A stretch of 39,227 nucleotides of DNA from an uncultured Porphyromonadaceae bacterium (GCA_900548705.1 URLF01000013.1:1-39227), one strand, 5' to 3'; positions 9,196 to 18,249 are shown, counted from the first letter of the stretch. Numbers and translations are program-made. The notes: generated from the sequence alone by a model not told the origin.

Positions 9196-10311
9196 TCATT
9201 CCTCGCCGAGAAGCTGCAGCGCGGCGGTGAAAGGTGACAAACGGTTGGACAGCACGAGCCGTTCGGCGTTAGAGAGGGCAGCCGCGCGGTCTGGGTCGTC
9301 GTAGAACCTGCGGCGCAGTTCGGAGTCGATGGTCTCATACATCCAATAGCGGGCCTGTTCGCGCCTTTGCCTTTCAAAGAAGCCGTTGTCGGTTATGAAC
9401 TTGAAGTAGCGGTCAATCATCTCCCATACCTCGTCAATGCCGATTTCGTAGTAGCCGGAGTAACACAACACCTCCGGTTGCCATCCCGAGGGGGGAGTGG
9501 GGAGAAGCTGCAGGGCGGACTTGAACTGAGCCTGGGCAAGACGTGCGCGGTCTATGTTGTCTCCGTCCGCCTTGTTTATGACGATGCCGTCGGCCATCTC
9601 CATGATACCCCTCTTGATTCCCTGAAGCTCGTCTCCGGCTCCGGCAATCTGGATAAGCATGAAGAAATCCACCATCGAATGGACTGCTGTCTCGCTCTGG
9701 CCAACGCCGACAGTCTCAACGAACACATTATTATATCCGGCGGCTTCACAGAGGATGATGGTCTCGCGAGTCTTGCGGGCAACTCCACCGAGACTTCCCG
9801 CCGAGGGTGAAGGGCGGATGAACGCGTCAGGGTGCTGGGAGAGTTTTTCCATACGGGTCTTGTCGCCGAGGATGCTCCCCTTGGTACGTTCCGAGGAGGG
9901 GTCGATGGCGAGGACGGCGAGTTTGCCGCCATCCCGCAGGACATGAAGCCCGAAGACATCAATCGAGGTGGATTTTCCGGCACCCGGTACCCCCGTGATG
10001 CCTATGCGGCGCGACTTCCCGGAGTAGGGGAGGCATTTCTCAATCACCTCCCTGGCCATCGCCTGATGGTCTGGAGCGATGCTCTCCACAAGGGTTACGG
10101 CGCGTGAAAGCATCGTCACATCCCCTTTGAGTATACCCTCGACAAGTTCGGCGGGGGTGAAGGTGCGGCGTCGCCGGGGACGCATGTATGGGTTGACACA
10201 GGGTGGCTGGGTGACACCCGAGTTGACGGTCAGGCCGGAATATTCGGCTGAGTTCTCGGGATGCTCGTAGAAGCCGTGGTGGGGGTCGAAAGATGTCGTA
10301 TTGTTGTCCAT
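9196..10311 (-). CDS. meaB: MeaB/ArgK-type G3E GTPase (methylmalonyl-CoA mutase chaperone)
   Basis: P-loop GTPase that protects and reloads the adenosylcobalamin-dependent methylmalonyl-CoA mutase. The 371-aa protein has a Walker A loop GVPGAGKS (107-114), a family block running from AIDPSSERTKGSILGD to KTRM (about 135-153), ETVGVGQSE (199-207) and the guanine-specificity motif NKAD (246-249). A polar N-terminal extension of about 45 residues ending in RPRRRR precedes the conserved helix (FTPAELVEGIL). The mutase genes are not in this window. It follows polA by 59 bp on the same strand, which may be only positional. Confidence 0.93.
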   Translation of the reverse strand: MDNNTTSFDPHHGFYEHPENSAEYSGLTVNSGVTQPPCVNPYMRPRRRRTFTPAELVEGILKGDVTMLSRAVTLVESIAPDHQAMAREVIEKCLPYSGKSRRIGITGVPGAGKSTSIDVFGLHVLRDGGKLAVLAIDPSSERTKGSILGDKTRMEKLSQHPDAFIRPSPSAGSLGGVARKTRETIILCEAAGYNNVFVETVGVGQSETAVHSMVDFFMLIQIAGAGDELQGIKRGIMEMADGIVINKADGDNIDRARLAQAQFKSALQLLPTPPSGWQPEVLCYSGYYEIGIDEVWEMIDRYFKFITDNGFFERQRREQARYWMYETIDSELRRRFYDDPDRAAALSNAERLVLSNRLSPFTAALQLLGEE

Positions 10312-10370
10312 GGTTGGCAGCTTATGGGGTTGGCTTTCCTGATAAAAGGTGTATGGGTTGTGGGTGGAGG

Positions 10371-13175
10371 TCAGTGGGCGGCGAGCCAGTTCTGGCCGGT
10401 ACCGGCTGAGACCTCAAGAGGAACCGAGCCGGAGAAAGCTCCCGACATTTCCCTGATGACAAGTTCCTGGAGGGTCGGAAGTTCTTCGGGATATACGTTG
10501 AACACAAGTTCGTCATGGACCTGCAGAATCATCCTTGATTTCAGCCCGAGACGCTTCATCTCATTATGGACGCGAATCATGGCGAGCTTTATGATATCTG
10601 CGGCAGAGCCTTGTATCGGGGCGTTGACGGCATTTCGTTCGGCGTATGACCTCACCGTCGCGTTGCGGGAATTGATGTCAGGGAGGTAACGTTTGCGGCC
10701 CATAATGGTGGAGACATATCCCTCCTTGCGGGCTTTCTCGGTGGATTCCTCGATGAACTGACGGATATGGGGATAGGTGTTGAAATACCCGTCGATAAGT
10801 TCCTTGGCTTCCGCGCGGGGGATGTTGAGCCGCTCTGAAAGGCCGAATGCGGAGATGCCGTAGACAGTGCCGAAATTGGCGGTCTTTGCCTTGCGGCGCT
10901 GGCTGTCGGTGACATCGTCGTATGGCACATGGTAGATTTTCGATGCGGTGGCGCGGTGGATGTCAAGGCCGGAGTTGAACGCCTCTGTGAGTTCCGGGTC
11001 GTCGGAAAGGTCGGCCAGCAGGCGCAGTTCAATCTGGGAATAGTCGGCCGACAGCACCAGGCATCCTTCGTCGGCGATAAACGCGCGGCGCACCTCGCGT
11101 CCGTCTTCGGTGCGGATGGGGATGTTCTGGAGGTTGGGGTTGGCCGAACTGATACGTCCTGTCGCGGTGACCGTCTGGTTGAAAGTGGTGTGGATTTTTC
11201 CTGTTACCGGGTTGACAAGGGCCGGGAGGGCATCGACATAAGTTGTCAGCAGCTTGCGGATTCCCCTTATCTCAAGTATGAGGTTGACCAGCGGATGGGA
11301 GTCGCGGTGTCTGAGCAACACCTCCTCGGTGGTTGAGTAAGAACCATTCTTGGTGCGTTTGGCCCGCGAGTCGAGTTTCAGTTTGCCAAACAGGATTTCC
11401 CCCACCTGCATGGGGGAGGCGATGTTGAATCGTTCACCGGCGAGGGCATAAGCCTTTTCCTCCAGTTCACGCAACTGGGAGGAGAGGGAGGCTGACAGTC
11501 CGGCGAGTTCGTGTATGTCGATTCTGACACCTGTCCACTCCATATCGGCCAACACGGCGGCGAGGGGAAGCTCGATGTCGTCGAGAAGCTTTTTCTGGCC
11601 ATTCTGGGTAAGCAATTCCGAGAGAGGGGAGCGCAGGCGGTTGACCATGTCGGCCTGCTGGCAAAGCCTCCTTACTTCCTCCCCGGCGGGGAGCGGGGTG
11701 TAAGGCTTGCGGGAGGCATCGGAGTCGGCATACTCATCCATCTGGATTGACAGCACATTCATCACGATGTCTGCCAGTCTGTGGCGCATCTCCGGCTGCA
11801 GCAGGTAATGGGCCAGCTGTGTATCGAAATACGGGGAGGTGATTTCTATCCCCTCGCGGCGCAGCAATACCATGTCGCGCTTTATGTCATGGCTGACGAG
11901 GGTGTAGCCGGGATTGGAGAATAGGGGCGCGAGTGCCGACATTAGGCGGGTTCGCTCCTCATTGTTCGCGGGGATGTCGATATAGCGTCCCGCTCCGGTG
12001 GAGGGGCTTAGCGCGATTCCTCTGAGCGATGCTGTCATGGCTTCCGCTCCGATGGCGTAGACCGCCACCCCGAGACTGCCGCTTCGGAGAGCCTCCTCCA
12101 TAATGGATGGGATCTCGTCGGGGGAGATGACAGGGCGGTAGTCGACAGGGACGGAGTCGGCCACGGCGAAGGGGGAGGTGCCTTCAGGGACATCCTCGCC
12201 ACCCTCCATGAAATCAAACAGGGAGGGTTGAGCGGGCAGCTCGATTGAATGGCGTTTGCGTTCAGGTTTCTCCTCATCCTCTTTGGAGTCTCGCGCGATG
12301 GCCTTGGCGCGGCCATTGAGACGTGTGAGGAATGTCTTGAATTCCAGGTCGGTGAAAATGTCGCGGAGGGCGTCGACATCCTCCGGTTCGCGCCGCAGGC
12401 TATCAAAGTCAACCTCCAGGGGAACGTCGGTCTTGATTGTCGCCAGTTTCTTGGAGAACCGTATCTGCTCGGCGTTGTCGCGAATCTTCTGGCCGACAGC
12501 ACCTTTGATGTCAGCGGCATGGTCGAGAAGGTTCTCCACCGAACCGTATTCCCCGATAAGCTTTGAGGCAGTCTTGGGGCCTACACCCGGACAGCCGGGG
12601 ATGTTGTCGATGGTGTCACCCTCGAGGGCGAGCAGGTCGATGACCTGCAGGGGGGATTCGATACCGTATTTCTCACAGACCTCCTTCACTCCGCGCAGTT
12701 CGAATCCCTGCCCCCGGAGGGAGGGACGGTACATGAACACCTTGTCGGTGACGAGCTGGCCGTAATCCTTGTCGGGGGTCATCATATATGTGGTGTAATC
12801 CTCCTTTGAGGCCATACGGGAGAGTGTGCCGATAACATCGTCGGCCTCATATCCCGGAACCTCAAAAACAGGGATGCGGTAAGCCTCGACAATCTCCTTT
12901 ATAATAGGGACGGAAGCGGAGATATCTTCCGGTTGCGCCTCGCGCTGGGCCTTGTAACCCTCATACATCTCGTGGCGGAATGTCGGGCCGTGGGGATCGA
13001 AGCAGACAGCGATATGGGTGGGATTCTCTTTTTTGAGAATCTCGTCGAGGGTATTGCAGAAGCCGAAGATGGCCGAGGTGTTGAACCCTTTGGATGTTAT
13101 GCGCGGTGCGCGTATGAGCGCGTAATAAGCGCGGTAAATCAGGGCATACGCGTCGAGAAGGAAGAGCTTTTTCAT
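10371..13175 (-). CDS. polA: DNA polymerase I (degenerate proofreading domain)
   Basis: Repair and Okazaki-fragment polymerase, 934 aa from the start MKKLFLLDAY at 13175. Upstream in-frame codons to 13250 are rejected because a -7 promoter element lies there. Order: 5'-3' exonuclease (about 1-290, with YEADDVIGTL at 109-118 and GVGPKTA at 197-203), a linker rich in charged residues (290-345), the 3'-5' exonuclease-like domain (about 345-530) and the polymerase. The polymerase motifs are intact: A (SADYSQIELR, Asp711), B (RRKAKTANFG, 760-769) and C (QVHDE, 885-889). In the exonuclease domain the first acidic motif (normally DxE) reads VAVYAIGAEA and the Asp of the last motif is replaced in CQQADM. 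Only Asp434 in IKRD is evident. Proofreading is therefore predicted lost. Confidence 0.96.
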   Translation of the reverse strand: MKKLFLLDAYALIYRAYYALIRAPRITSKGFNTSAIFGFCNTLDEILKKENPTHIAVCFDPHGPTFRHEMYEGYKAQREAQPEDISASVPIIKEIVEAYRIPVFEVPGYEADDVIGTLSRMASKEDYTTYMMTPDKDYGQLVTDKVFMYRPSLRGQGFELRGVKEVCEKYGIESPLQVIDLLALEGDTIDNIPGCPGVGPKTASKLIGEYGSVENLLDHAADIKGAVGQKIRDNAEQIRFSKKLATIKTDVPLEVDFDSLRREPEDVDALRDIFTDLEFKTFLTRLNGRAKAIARDSKEDEEKPERKRHSIELPAQPSLFDFMEGGEDVPEGTSPFAVADSVPVDYRPVISPDEIPSIMEEALRSGSLGVAVYAIGAEAMTASLRGIALSPSTGAGRYIDIPANNEERTRLMSALAPLFSNPGYTLVSHDIKRDMVLLRREGIEITSPYFDTQLAHYLLQPEMRHRLADIVMNVLSIQMDEYADSDASRKPYTPLPAGEEVRRLCQQADMVNRLRSPLSELLTQNGQKKLLDDIELPLAAVLADMEWTGVRIDIHELAGLSASLSSQLRELEEKAYALAGERFNIASPMQVGEILFGKLKLDSRAKRTKNGSYSTTEEVLLRHRDSHPLVNLILEIRGIRKLLTTYVDALPALVNPVTGKIHTTFNQTVTATGRISSANPNLQNIPIRTEDGREVRRAFIADEGCLVLSADYSQIELRLLADLSDDPELTEAFNSGLDIHRATASKIYHVPYDDVTDSQRRKAKTANFGTVYGISAFGLSERLNIPRAEAKELIDGYFNTYPHIRQFIEESTEKARKEGYVSTIMGRKRYLPDINSRNATVRSYAERNAVNAPIQGSAADIIKLAMIRVHNEMKRLGLKSRMILQVHDELVFNVYPEELPTLQELVIREMSGAFSGSVPLEVSAGTGQNWLAAH

Positions 13176-13544
13176 TTCGTGAGTTTGTGCAAAGATAATA
13201 AATGTTTGCCAAACTTTAAAATAAGATTGCCGCCCGCCAGAACCGGTCACAGGTAGGGGCGGGACGGCAATTGTCAGACTTGAATTTGGTCAGAGGGGGA
13301 GTGTCTGTGTCGGCCCCTTGGCCTATATGGAAAACAATCCCGGGGGCTGTTGGTTCGGGATTTGTGGATGATTTGGACACGGCAGGGGATTTGAGGATGA
13401 ATTTTGTCAAAATAATGTCTGAATCGGGAAAAATAAGTGTGGCCGGTGAGGGAAATTATCGGTTATTTTGCGGTCACGGAAGAGTGTCTTGCAGTCACCT
13501 CCGTCACCAAACCTTAAAAAACATTCCTAAAAACTGATTTTTCC
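13176..13544. other. Divergent intergenic region polA / GH5
   Basis: This 369-bp gap separates polA (minus) from the mannanase (plus). Apart from the polA -7 element at 13190-13197, I see no conserved gene, no strong hairpin and no full consensus promoter for the plus-strand gene. The last 100 bp become A+T-rich toward the mannanase start. Confidence 0.6.
13190..13197 (-). promoter_or_regulatory. Probable -7 element for polA
   Basis: The minus strand reads TATCTTTG, an exact match to the Bacteroidota -7 consensus TAnnTTTG, 14 bp upstream of the chosen polA start. No TTTG is found at the right spacing upstream. If real, the leader is very short and the longer polA frame cannot be translated. 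Confidence 0.35.
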
Positions 13545-15464
13545 ATGAAAAAAATCCTCAGTCTTCTTTTGCTGTTCGTGGCCGCAGTCTCCGGCGCGGT
13601 AGCCTCCGAGGGGTTCCATACCTCCGGCACCAAGCTGCTCGACGCGAACGGCAATGAATTCATAATGCGCGGATGCAATTATTCCTGGGCGTGGCAGAGA
13701 GGCAACGAATACAGTGTCATCCCTGCCGCCAAACGTATTGGCTGCAATGCCATACGCATACAGCTGTCGACAGGCCGTAAATGGCAGAAATGCTCCAAGA
13801 GCGATCTCGAACGTCTTATCAAGCTTTGCGAGGACAACAAGCTCATAGCTGTCTTCAACACCCATGACGAGACCGGCTCAAACGAATATTCCGACCTGGA
13901 GAATGCCGCCAATTTCTGGATAGAGATGAAAGATGTCCTCAACGCCCATCGCAAGACCGTGCTGGTCAACATCTCCAATGAGTGGTTTGGACGCTGGGAG
14001 TCGGCGGGATGGGCTGACGGCTACAAGAAGGTCATTCCAAAACTGCGTTCCGCCGGTATCCTGAACACTCTCGTGGTCGATTGCGCCGGTTGGGGACAAT
14101 ACCCTAAGAGCATCTTCGACCGGGGACGTGAGGTGGCAGCTGCCGACACCAAAAACAACATTGTATTCTCGATGCATTTCTATCAGGATGCCGCCGGTTC
14201 TGACTATCAGGTCAGGAGCAACATCGACAACGCCCTGAATGTGGGGTGTCCGGTGCTAATCGGCGAGTTTGCTTATGAGCATCAGGGACATACCGTGGCA
14301 TGGCAGACAATCCTTGATTATGCAACCGAGAAGAAAGTCGGTTATCTCGTCTGGTCATGGACCGGTAATGGCGACGGAGTGGAAGCCTGCGACATGTTCG
14401 GGGGATATGACGACTCCAACTGGAAACCGAACGGCACCAACACGGTGAAGGGGCGCAACGGAATCCAGCAGACAGCCCGTGAATGTTCCATCTATGATCC
14501 CAATGGCGGTCAGGGTGGAGGTGAAGAGCCTGACCCGATTATCCCGACACCCGGTCAGTCGACAGTGCTTTGGGAAGGTTCGGTAGATTTCGGTGCCTGG
14601 AAAGGTATGCTTGAATACAAGCCGGGCAGCGCTCAATGGAAGAATGACCAGATGGGTAAACTGGCCAAGGGTGACAAGCTGGTGTTCCACTTCACAGGTG
14701 TGGCGACCGACGAGAAGGCCCCCGGCCAGATTCAGCTCGCGACTTTCGGACTTGACAGCCAATGGACATGGACTGTGCTTGTCGATGCCGACAATATCCA
14801 GGGTAATGAATATACCTACACCGTGACCGGAACGGAGACCGACGGTTACACCGATCTCGAAATGCTGTCAACCCGTGGTTTCGCGGCGAAGGGACAGAAC
14901 GCCACCCTTGTCAAGGTTGAACTGAAATCTGTTGAAAACGGCGGTTCGGGTGACAATCCCGGCGGTTCGTCGGAAACGGTGGTTGACACTCCGCAGTTCA
15001 ACATCTCCGGCTGGGATGTCATGTACCACCTCGAGAAGTCGCGTCTCGGCACACTCTCTTCCGCCGACAAGGTTCGTCTGTATGTGTCCTGTGGAACCGG
15101 GGCTGAAATCCAGATTGCCTACAAGACCCCTGCGTCAGACTGGACTCAATATGTTGACTACGCTCCGATTAGTGGCTCTACTTATGATCTGGCGATGACA
15201 GATTCCGGACTGCTTGAGGGCACGAACTATGACGGTCTCTACTTCAAAGGTCATGATTACACGATTCAGAAGGTGAGCGTGATTCGCCAGGGACAGTCGG
15301 GCGTTGAGGAAACCACCATCTTCGATAACGCGGTTCCGGTTATCGACTTCGACCTGCCATATGAAATCTACACATTGGATGGACGACGGGTTTCTGAAAT
15401 GATTTCCGGACATATTTACATCCTGCGTCAAGGTTCAACCGTCCTGAAACAGGTTGCCCGTTAA
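13545..15464 (+). CDS. Secreted GH5 beta-mannanase (subfamily 8-like) with two C-terminal modules
   Basis: Predicted endo-beta-1,4-mannanase, 639 aa. A signal peptide (1-20, MKKILSLLLLFVAAV then A-rich) precedes a GH5 domain (about 22-315). The domain opens with FHTSGTKLLDANGNEFIMRG and includes VNISNEWFG with acid/base Glu146, VDCAGWGQYP (178-187), the nucleophile Glu241 in LIGEFAYEH and WSWTGNG. This run resembles Bacillus GH5_8 mannanases as I remember them. Gly/Pro-rich linkers (about 321-337 and 459-475) separate two unassigned beta-rich modules (about 340-458 and 475-592). The end (IYTLDGRRV ... GHIYILRQG) resembles C-terminal cell-surface targeting tails of Bacteroidota. No SusC/SusD pair is nearby, so this is not an obvious PUL. 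Substrate is inferred from family similarity. Confidence 0.88.
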   Translation: MKKILSLLLLFVAAVSGAVASEGFHTSGTKLLDANGNEFIMRGCNYSWAWQRGNEYSVIPAAKRIGCNAIRIQLSTGRKWQKCSKSDLERLIKLCEDNKLIAVFNTHDETGSNEYSDLENAANFWIEMKDVLNAHRKTVLVNISNEWFGRWESAGWADGYKKVIPKLRSAGILNTLVVDCAGWGQYPKSIFDRGREVAAADTKNNIVFSMHFYQDAAGSDYQVRSNIDNALNVGCPVLIGEFAYEHQGHTVAWQTILDYATEKKVGYLVWSWTGNGDGVEACDMFGGYDDSNWKPNGTNTVKGRNGIQQTARECSIYDPNGGQGGGEEPDPIIPTPGQSTVLWEGSVDFGAWKGMLEYKPGSAQWKNDQMGKLAKGDKLVFHFTGVATDEKAPGQIQLATFGLDSQWTWTVLVDADNIQGNEYTYTVTGTETDGYTDLEMLSTRGFAAKGQNATLVKVELKSVENGGSGDNPGGSSETVVDTPQFNISGWDVMYHLEKSRLGTLSSADKVRLYVSCGTGAEIQIAYKTPASDWTQYVDYAPISGSTYDLAMTDSGLLEGTNYDGLYFKGHDYTIQKVSVIRQGQSGVEETTIFDNAVPVIDFDLPYEIYTLDGRRVSEMISGHIYILRQGSTVLKQVAR

Positions 15465-15488
15465 CCGGGATTATTGATCGCATAACCG

Positions 15489-15550
15489 CCGTGGGTTGGC
15501 GCGAGTGGGAAAGCTCTCTTGTGGAGCGACCACGAAGCGCCAACCCACGG
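15489..15550. repeat. Long inverted repeat, copy 1 (also acts as terminator)
   Basis: Perfect 14-bp arms CCGTGGGTTGGCGC (15489-15502) and its complement (15537-15550) enclose a 34-bp loop. It is followed by TTGTTTTTG, so it probably ends transcription of the mannanase gene, whose stop is 25 bp upstream. The right arm is identical over 14 bp to that of a second element at 35179-35235, so this is a dispersed intergenic repeat as well as a terminator. Confidence 0.8.
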
Positions 15551-15659
15551 TTGTTTTTGTCAGGGTGTTATCAGTGTATAGCAGTGTGTTTGTAAGTGTA
15601 TAAAATCCGCTGACCCGTATAAATGTAGAGTGTATAAATGTATAGAAAGTGTATAAAAG

Positions 15660-15690
15660 AAAAGCCCGCAGGGGAAATGCGGGCTTTTTA
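15660..15690 (-). terminator. Rho-independent terminator of tRNA-Cys
   Basis: An 11-bp perfect stem (15660-15670 with 15679-15689, core AAGCCCGCA) with an 8-nt loop. On the minus strand it is followed by a T-rich stretch. It begins 7 bp past the 3' end of the tRNA. Confidence 0.85.
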
Positions 15691-15696
15691 ATTGAG

Positions 15697-15767
15697 AGGT
15701 GCCAAGCGGATTCGAACCGCTGTGAACGGTTTTGCAGACCGGTACCTAACCACTCGGACATGGCACC
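15697..15767 (-). tRNA. tRNA-Cys (GCA)
   Basis: The minus strand folds into a 71-nt tRNA. The acceptor stem GGTGCCA pairs with TGGCACC, the anticodon loop CTGCAAA carries GCA, the T arm contains GGTTCGAATCC, and the discriminator base is U, as required by cysteinyl-tRNA synthetase. CCA is not encoded, which is common in Bacteroidota. Confidence 0.96.
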
Positions 15768-15808
15768 TTGGATTGGCGTGTCATCCCATTGGGGTGATTT
15801 TGCAGGTG

Positions 15809-15840
15809 CAAAGTTAACGTTTTTATTTATAACCGCCAAA
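15809..15840 (-). promoter_or_regulatory. Consensus Bacteroidota promoter for tRNA-Cys
   Basis: On the minus strand TTTG (15837-15840) is followed after exactly 20 bp by TAACTTTG (15809-15816). This matches both elements of the primary sigma factor consensus of Bacteroidota. The start point would be near 15802, about 35 nt upstream of the tRNA. Confidence 0.78.
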
Positions 15841-15941
15841 TTTTGACGGCGGTTTTTGCCATCTTTGTCAAAGATGGTGGATGATTTTACGGGATTACGC
15901 CTTTAAAGAGGGGCTTCATCAGGTTCCAGGCAACCGCCGAA

Positions 15942-17333
15942 TCACTTGAAAGACTGCTTGGAGAACTGGAAGGTGATGTCGGCCTTGTCGAGATTGAGCT
16001 TGGTCATCACAGGTTTCCCGATGTAGGGGGTGATGGCGCTGACGTAGGTCGATGTGGTGTAGCCGTTTGAGGTGGATTCGGTGGTCAGGGTCACCGGAGT
16101 GAGAGTGAAGGTGGCGTCATCCAAATCGATTTTCCCTTCGGCGTTGTATTTCTCGAGCATCGCAAGGAAATAGTTTCTCATTCCGGAGAACACATATCCT
16201 TTGGCCGCGTCGCTGTATGTGGCGATGAAGGAAGTCTTGTCGTTGTTGAGCGAGTTGTTGAGGAAGAAGTCCTCTTTCTCTGAGGATATTACCATCAGCA
16301 GGCTCTGAGGAACACCGATGCCGTAGTTGTTCTCAATCTCCTCGACGGGAATGGTCATCGTGAGGGTGTTGACCACCGACAGCGGGCCGCAGTTGTCGAC
16401 ATAGTAGTCTATCACGTCGCGGATGGGGAAAGTGATTTCAACATCGCGTCCCACCGGGGCGACGATGATGTTTTCACCCGCGTCGATTTTGGCCTGGAGA
16501 TCCGGAGCGATGGCGAATGAGATGTTGTTGTTGGAAATCACCTCGGGAGTCACCATGAAATAGTTGCCTGTATGGCGGTTGATTACCTCTTTCCCTTCGG
16601 AGTCTTCCGAGGTGGTGTGGTAATATATCACCATCGATGTCTGCTCAATCTGGGTTACACGTCCCGCTCCGAATGAGTTGCGGACGTAAAGGCCGGGGAA
16701 GTGCTTGGCGAACTCCGTGGGGAAGGAGTATGCTTCGGGATTGTCGAGGTAGAGGTTGAACAGGTCGTGGGCGAGGCTCACGGGGAGGTCTACCTTTATC
16801 TCGCGGTATGACAAGGCCTGGATGGAGTCGTTCTCCCCCTGGGCATTGCCGACATATATTTTCGAGGCGAGGGGAGCGGCGTTTACGTCGCAATAATCCT
16901 CGGGATTGAATGTCGAGAAGATGGGGGAGGGGAGCTGGCGGTTGAGGGGGAACACCTCAAGGCCCATCGGAGCGATGGAATCTCCCACATATCCGCCGTT
17001 GGAGTAGGAGAGGATGAGCTTTATGGAATCAATGTCGTTGACGGTCACACCCTCGGTGACGAGTTTCGATGCCGGCATGAACTGGCAGACGAAATCGGAG
17101 GAGAAATTGCCGTAACCTTCGGCGGAAATGTCGCCGAGGAGTTGCACGATGGTGCGTGACTCGATGGCCGCATTGGGGGTGGAGTGTCCCTCGATGCTGA
17201 ATTCATTGTGGATGACCACCTCGGATTCGGCCTGAATCAGTGAGGAGCCAATATCCTGGGTTGTGTTCTCACAGGCTGTCAGCAGACCGGCTGCGACGAT
17301 TGTGCCCGAGAGAATGGTGAGAATTGATTTCAT
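15942..17333 (-). CDS. DUF4270 family lipoprotein
   Basis: The 463-aa protein begins with a lipoprotein signal (MKSILTILSGTIVAAGLLTAC, lipobox LTAC with Cys21), then NTTQDIGSSLIQAESEV, and continues as a beta-rich domain. The opening and the pattern 'GxxL....V......F.....' match the Bacteroidota-specific DUF4270 family, whose members sit in the outer membrane or periplasm with unknown function. It lies 28 bp downstream of the GT5-like gene on the same strand, a pairing I recall from other Bacteroidota. The pair probably forms an operon from the promoter near 18242. Confidence 0.85.
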   Translation of the reverse strand: MKSILTILSGTIVAAGLLTACENTTQDIGSSLIQAESEVVIHNEFSIEGHSTPNAAIESRTIVQLLGDISAEGYGNFSSDFVCQFMPASKLVTEGVTVNDIDSIKLILSYSNGGYVGDSIAPMGLEVFPLNRQLPSPIFSTFNPEDYCDVNAAPLASKIYVGNAQGENDSIQALSYREIKVDLPVSLAHDLFNLYLDNPEAYSFPTEFAKHFPGLYVRNSFGAGRVTQIEQTSMVIYYHTTSEDSEGKEVINRHTGNYFMVTPEVISNNNISFAIAPDLQAKIDAGENIIVAPVGRDVEITFPIRDVIDYYVDNCGPLSVVNTLTMTIPVEEIENNYGIGVPQSLLMVISSEKEDFFLNNSLNNDKTSFIATYSDAAKGYVFSGMRNYFLAMLEKYNAEGKIDLDDATFTLTPVTLTTESTSNGYTTSTYVSAITPYIGKPVMTKLNLDKADITFQFSKQSFK

Positions 17334-17361
17334 GTCGATGCTGGGGGAGTGGAGGAGGGAA

Positions 17362-18183
17362 TCAGGGATTGTTGCGGATGGAGTCGTAGAACTCCACTAC
17401 CGGCACGCCGTCGATTTCCTCGCCCTGGTAGGGAAGGAAAGGCTTGCCGAGCGATTTGGCGTATTCGACCAGTTCGGCGGGGATGTTCTCCGAAGCCTGG
17501 ATCACACCGTCGGCATGGTCGATGGCGAGTTTGTTGAGAGCCATCGCGTTCACAGGGCCGTCGCCGAGCGATTTGAGGTCGTCAGGGGAAAAACCGTCCA
17601 TGAGGAGTTTCTCCTTGAAGCGGGGGTCGAGAGTTCCTTCGAAAGTGTCGTCGAAGAGGGAGTCCCCCCCCGGGCTGCCGCCGATTGTGGGGTCATCGGC
17701 GTATGCTTTCTTGAGGTAGAGGGGAGCCAGGGCGGTCACCCAGCCGGAGCAGTGGATCACAGCCGGTTCCCAACGGAGCTTCTTGACGGTCTCCATAACA
17801 CCCCGGGTGAAGAACATGATGCGCTCGTCGTTGTCCTCGGGGGTCTCGCGGATTTCGAGGTCTGTCACCGCGTGGTGCTGGAAATAGTCATCTGAATCAA
17901 TGAAGTAGACCTGCATCTTCGCCGACTGCAAAGTGGCCACCTTGATAATCAGGGGATGGTCTGAATCGTCAATCACCAGGTTTATGCCCGAGAGGCGTAT
18001 TACTTCGTGAAGCTGGTTGCGGCGCTCGTTGATGCAGCCGTATTTGGGCATAAAGGCGCGGGCCTCGTAGCCATTTTCCTGAACCTTCTGGGGCAAGGTC
18101 TTGCATACCTGTCCCATAGGGGTCTCGCGAAGATAGGGGGTTATTTCCTGAGAGATGTAAAGGATTTTCTGCTTCTTGTTCAT
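17362..18183 (-). CDS. Stand-alone GT5 (glycogen/starch synthase) N-terminal domain protein
   Basis: The 273-aa protein aligns with the N-terminal Rossmann half of glycogen synthases (ILYISQEITPYLRE, FMPKYGCINERR, AVIHCSGWVTALAPLYLKKAY) but lacks the whole C-terminal GT-B half. The substrate-binding K-x-G-G-L loop near the start reads ETPMGQVCK, so the ADP-glucose contact is missing. A canonical glycogen synthase activity is therefore unlikely although databases tend to name it so. The downstream DUF4270 neighbour suggests an envelope-related or regulatory role (inference). The start is supported by the -7 element at 18242-18249. Confidence 0.82.
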   Translation of the reverse strand: MNKKQKILYISQEITPYLRETPMGQVCKTLPQKVQENGYEARAFMPKYGCINERRNQLHEVIRLSGINLVIDDSDHPLIIKVATLQSAKMQVYFIDSDDYFQHHAVTDLEIRETPEDNDERIMFFTRGVMETVKKLRWEPAVIHCSGWVTALAPLYLKKAYADDPTIGGSPGGDSLFDDTFEGTLDPRFKEKLLMDGFSPDDLKSLGDGPVNAMALNKLAIDHADGVIQASENIPAELVEYAKSLGKPFLPYQGEEIDGVPVVEFYDSIRNNP

Positions 18184-18241
18184 CGATTCGGTTTTGTCAA
18201 AAAGGGAAATGCGCCCGGCGCGTATGGGTGCAATCCGACCG

Positions 18242-18249
18242 CAAAGTTA
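18242..18249 (-). promoter_or_regulatory. Probable -7 element for the GT5-like/DUF4270 operon
   Basis: The minus strand carries TAACTTTG, an exact TAnnTTTG match, 58 bp upstream of the GT5-like start. No good -33 TTTG is present at 19-21 bp. It lies back to back with the dsbD promoter. Confidence 0.45.

Noticed and set aside
15831..15877. Two small hairpins (AACCGCC/GGCGGTT and CCATCTTT/AAAGATGG) as terminator of the DUF4270 gene
   Set aside because: Neither is followed by a T-tract on the minus strand, and the first overlaps the tRNA promoter, so the evidence is too thin.
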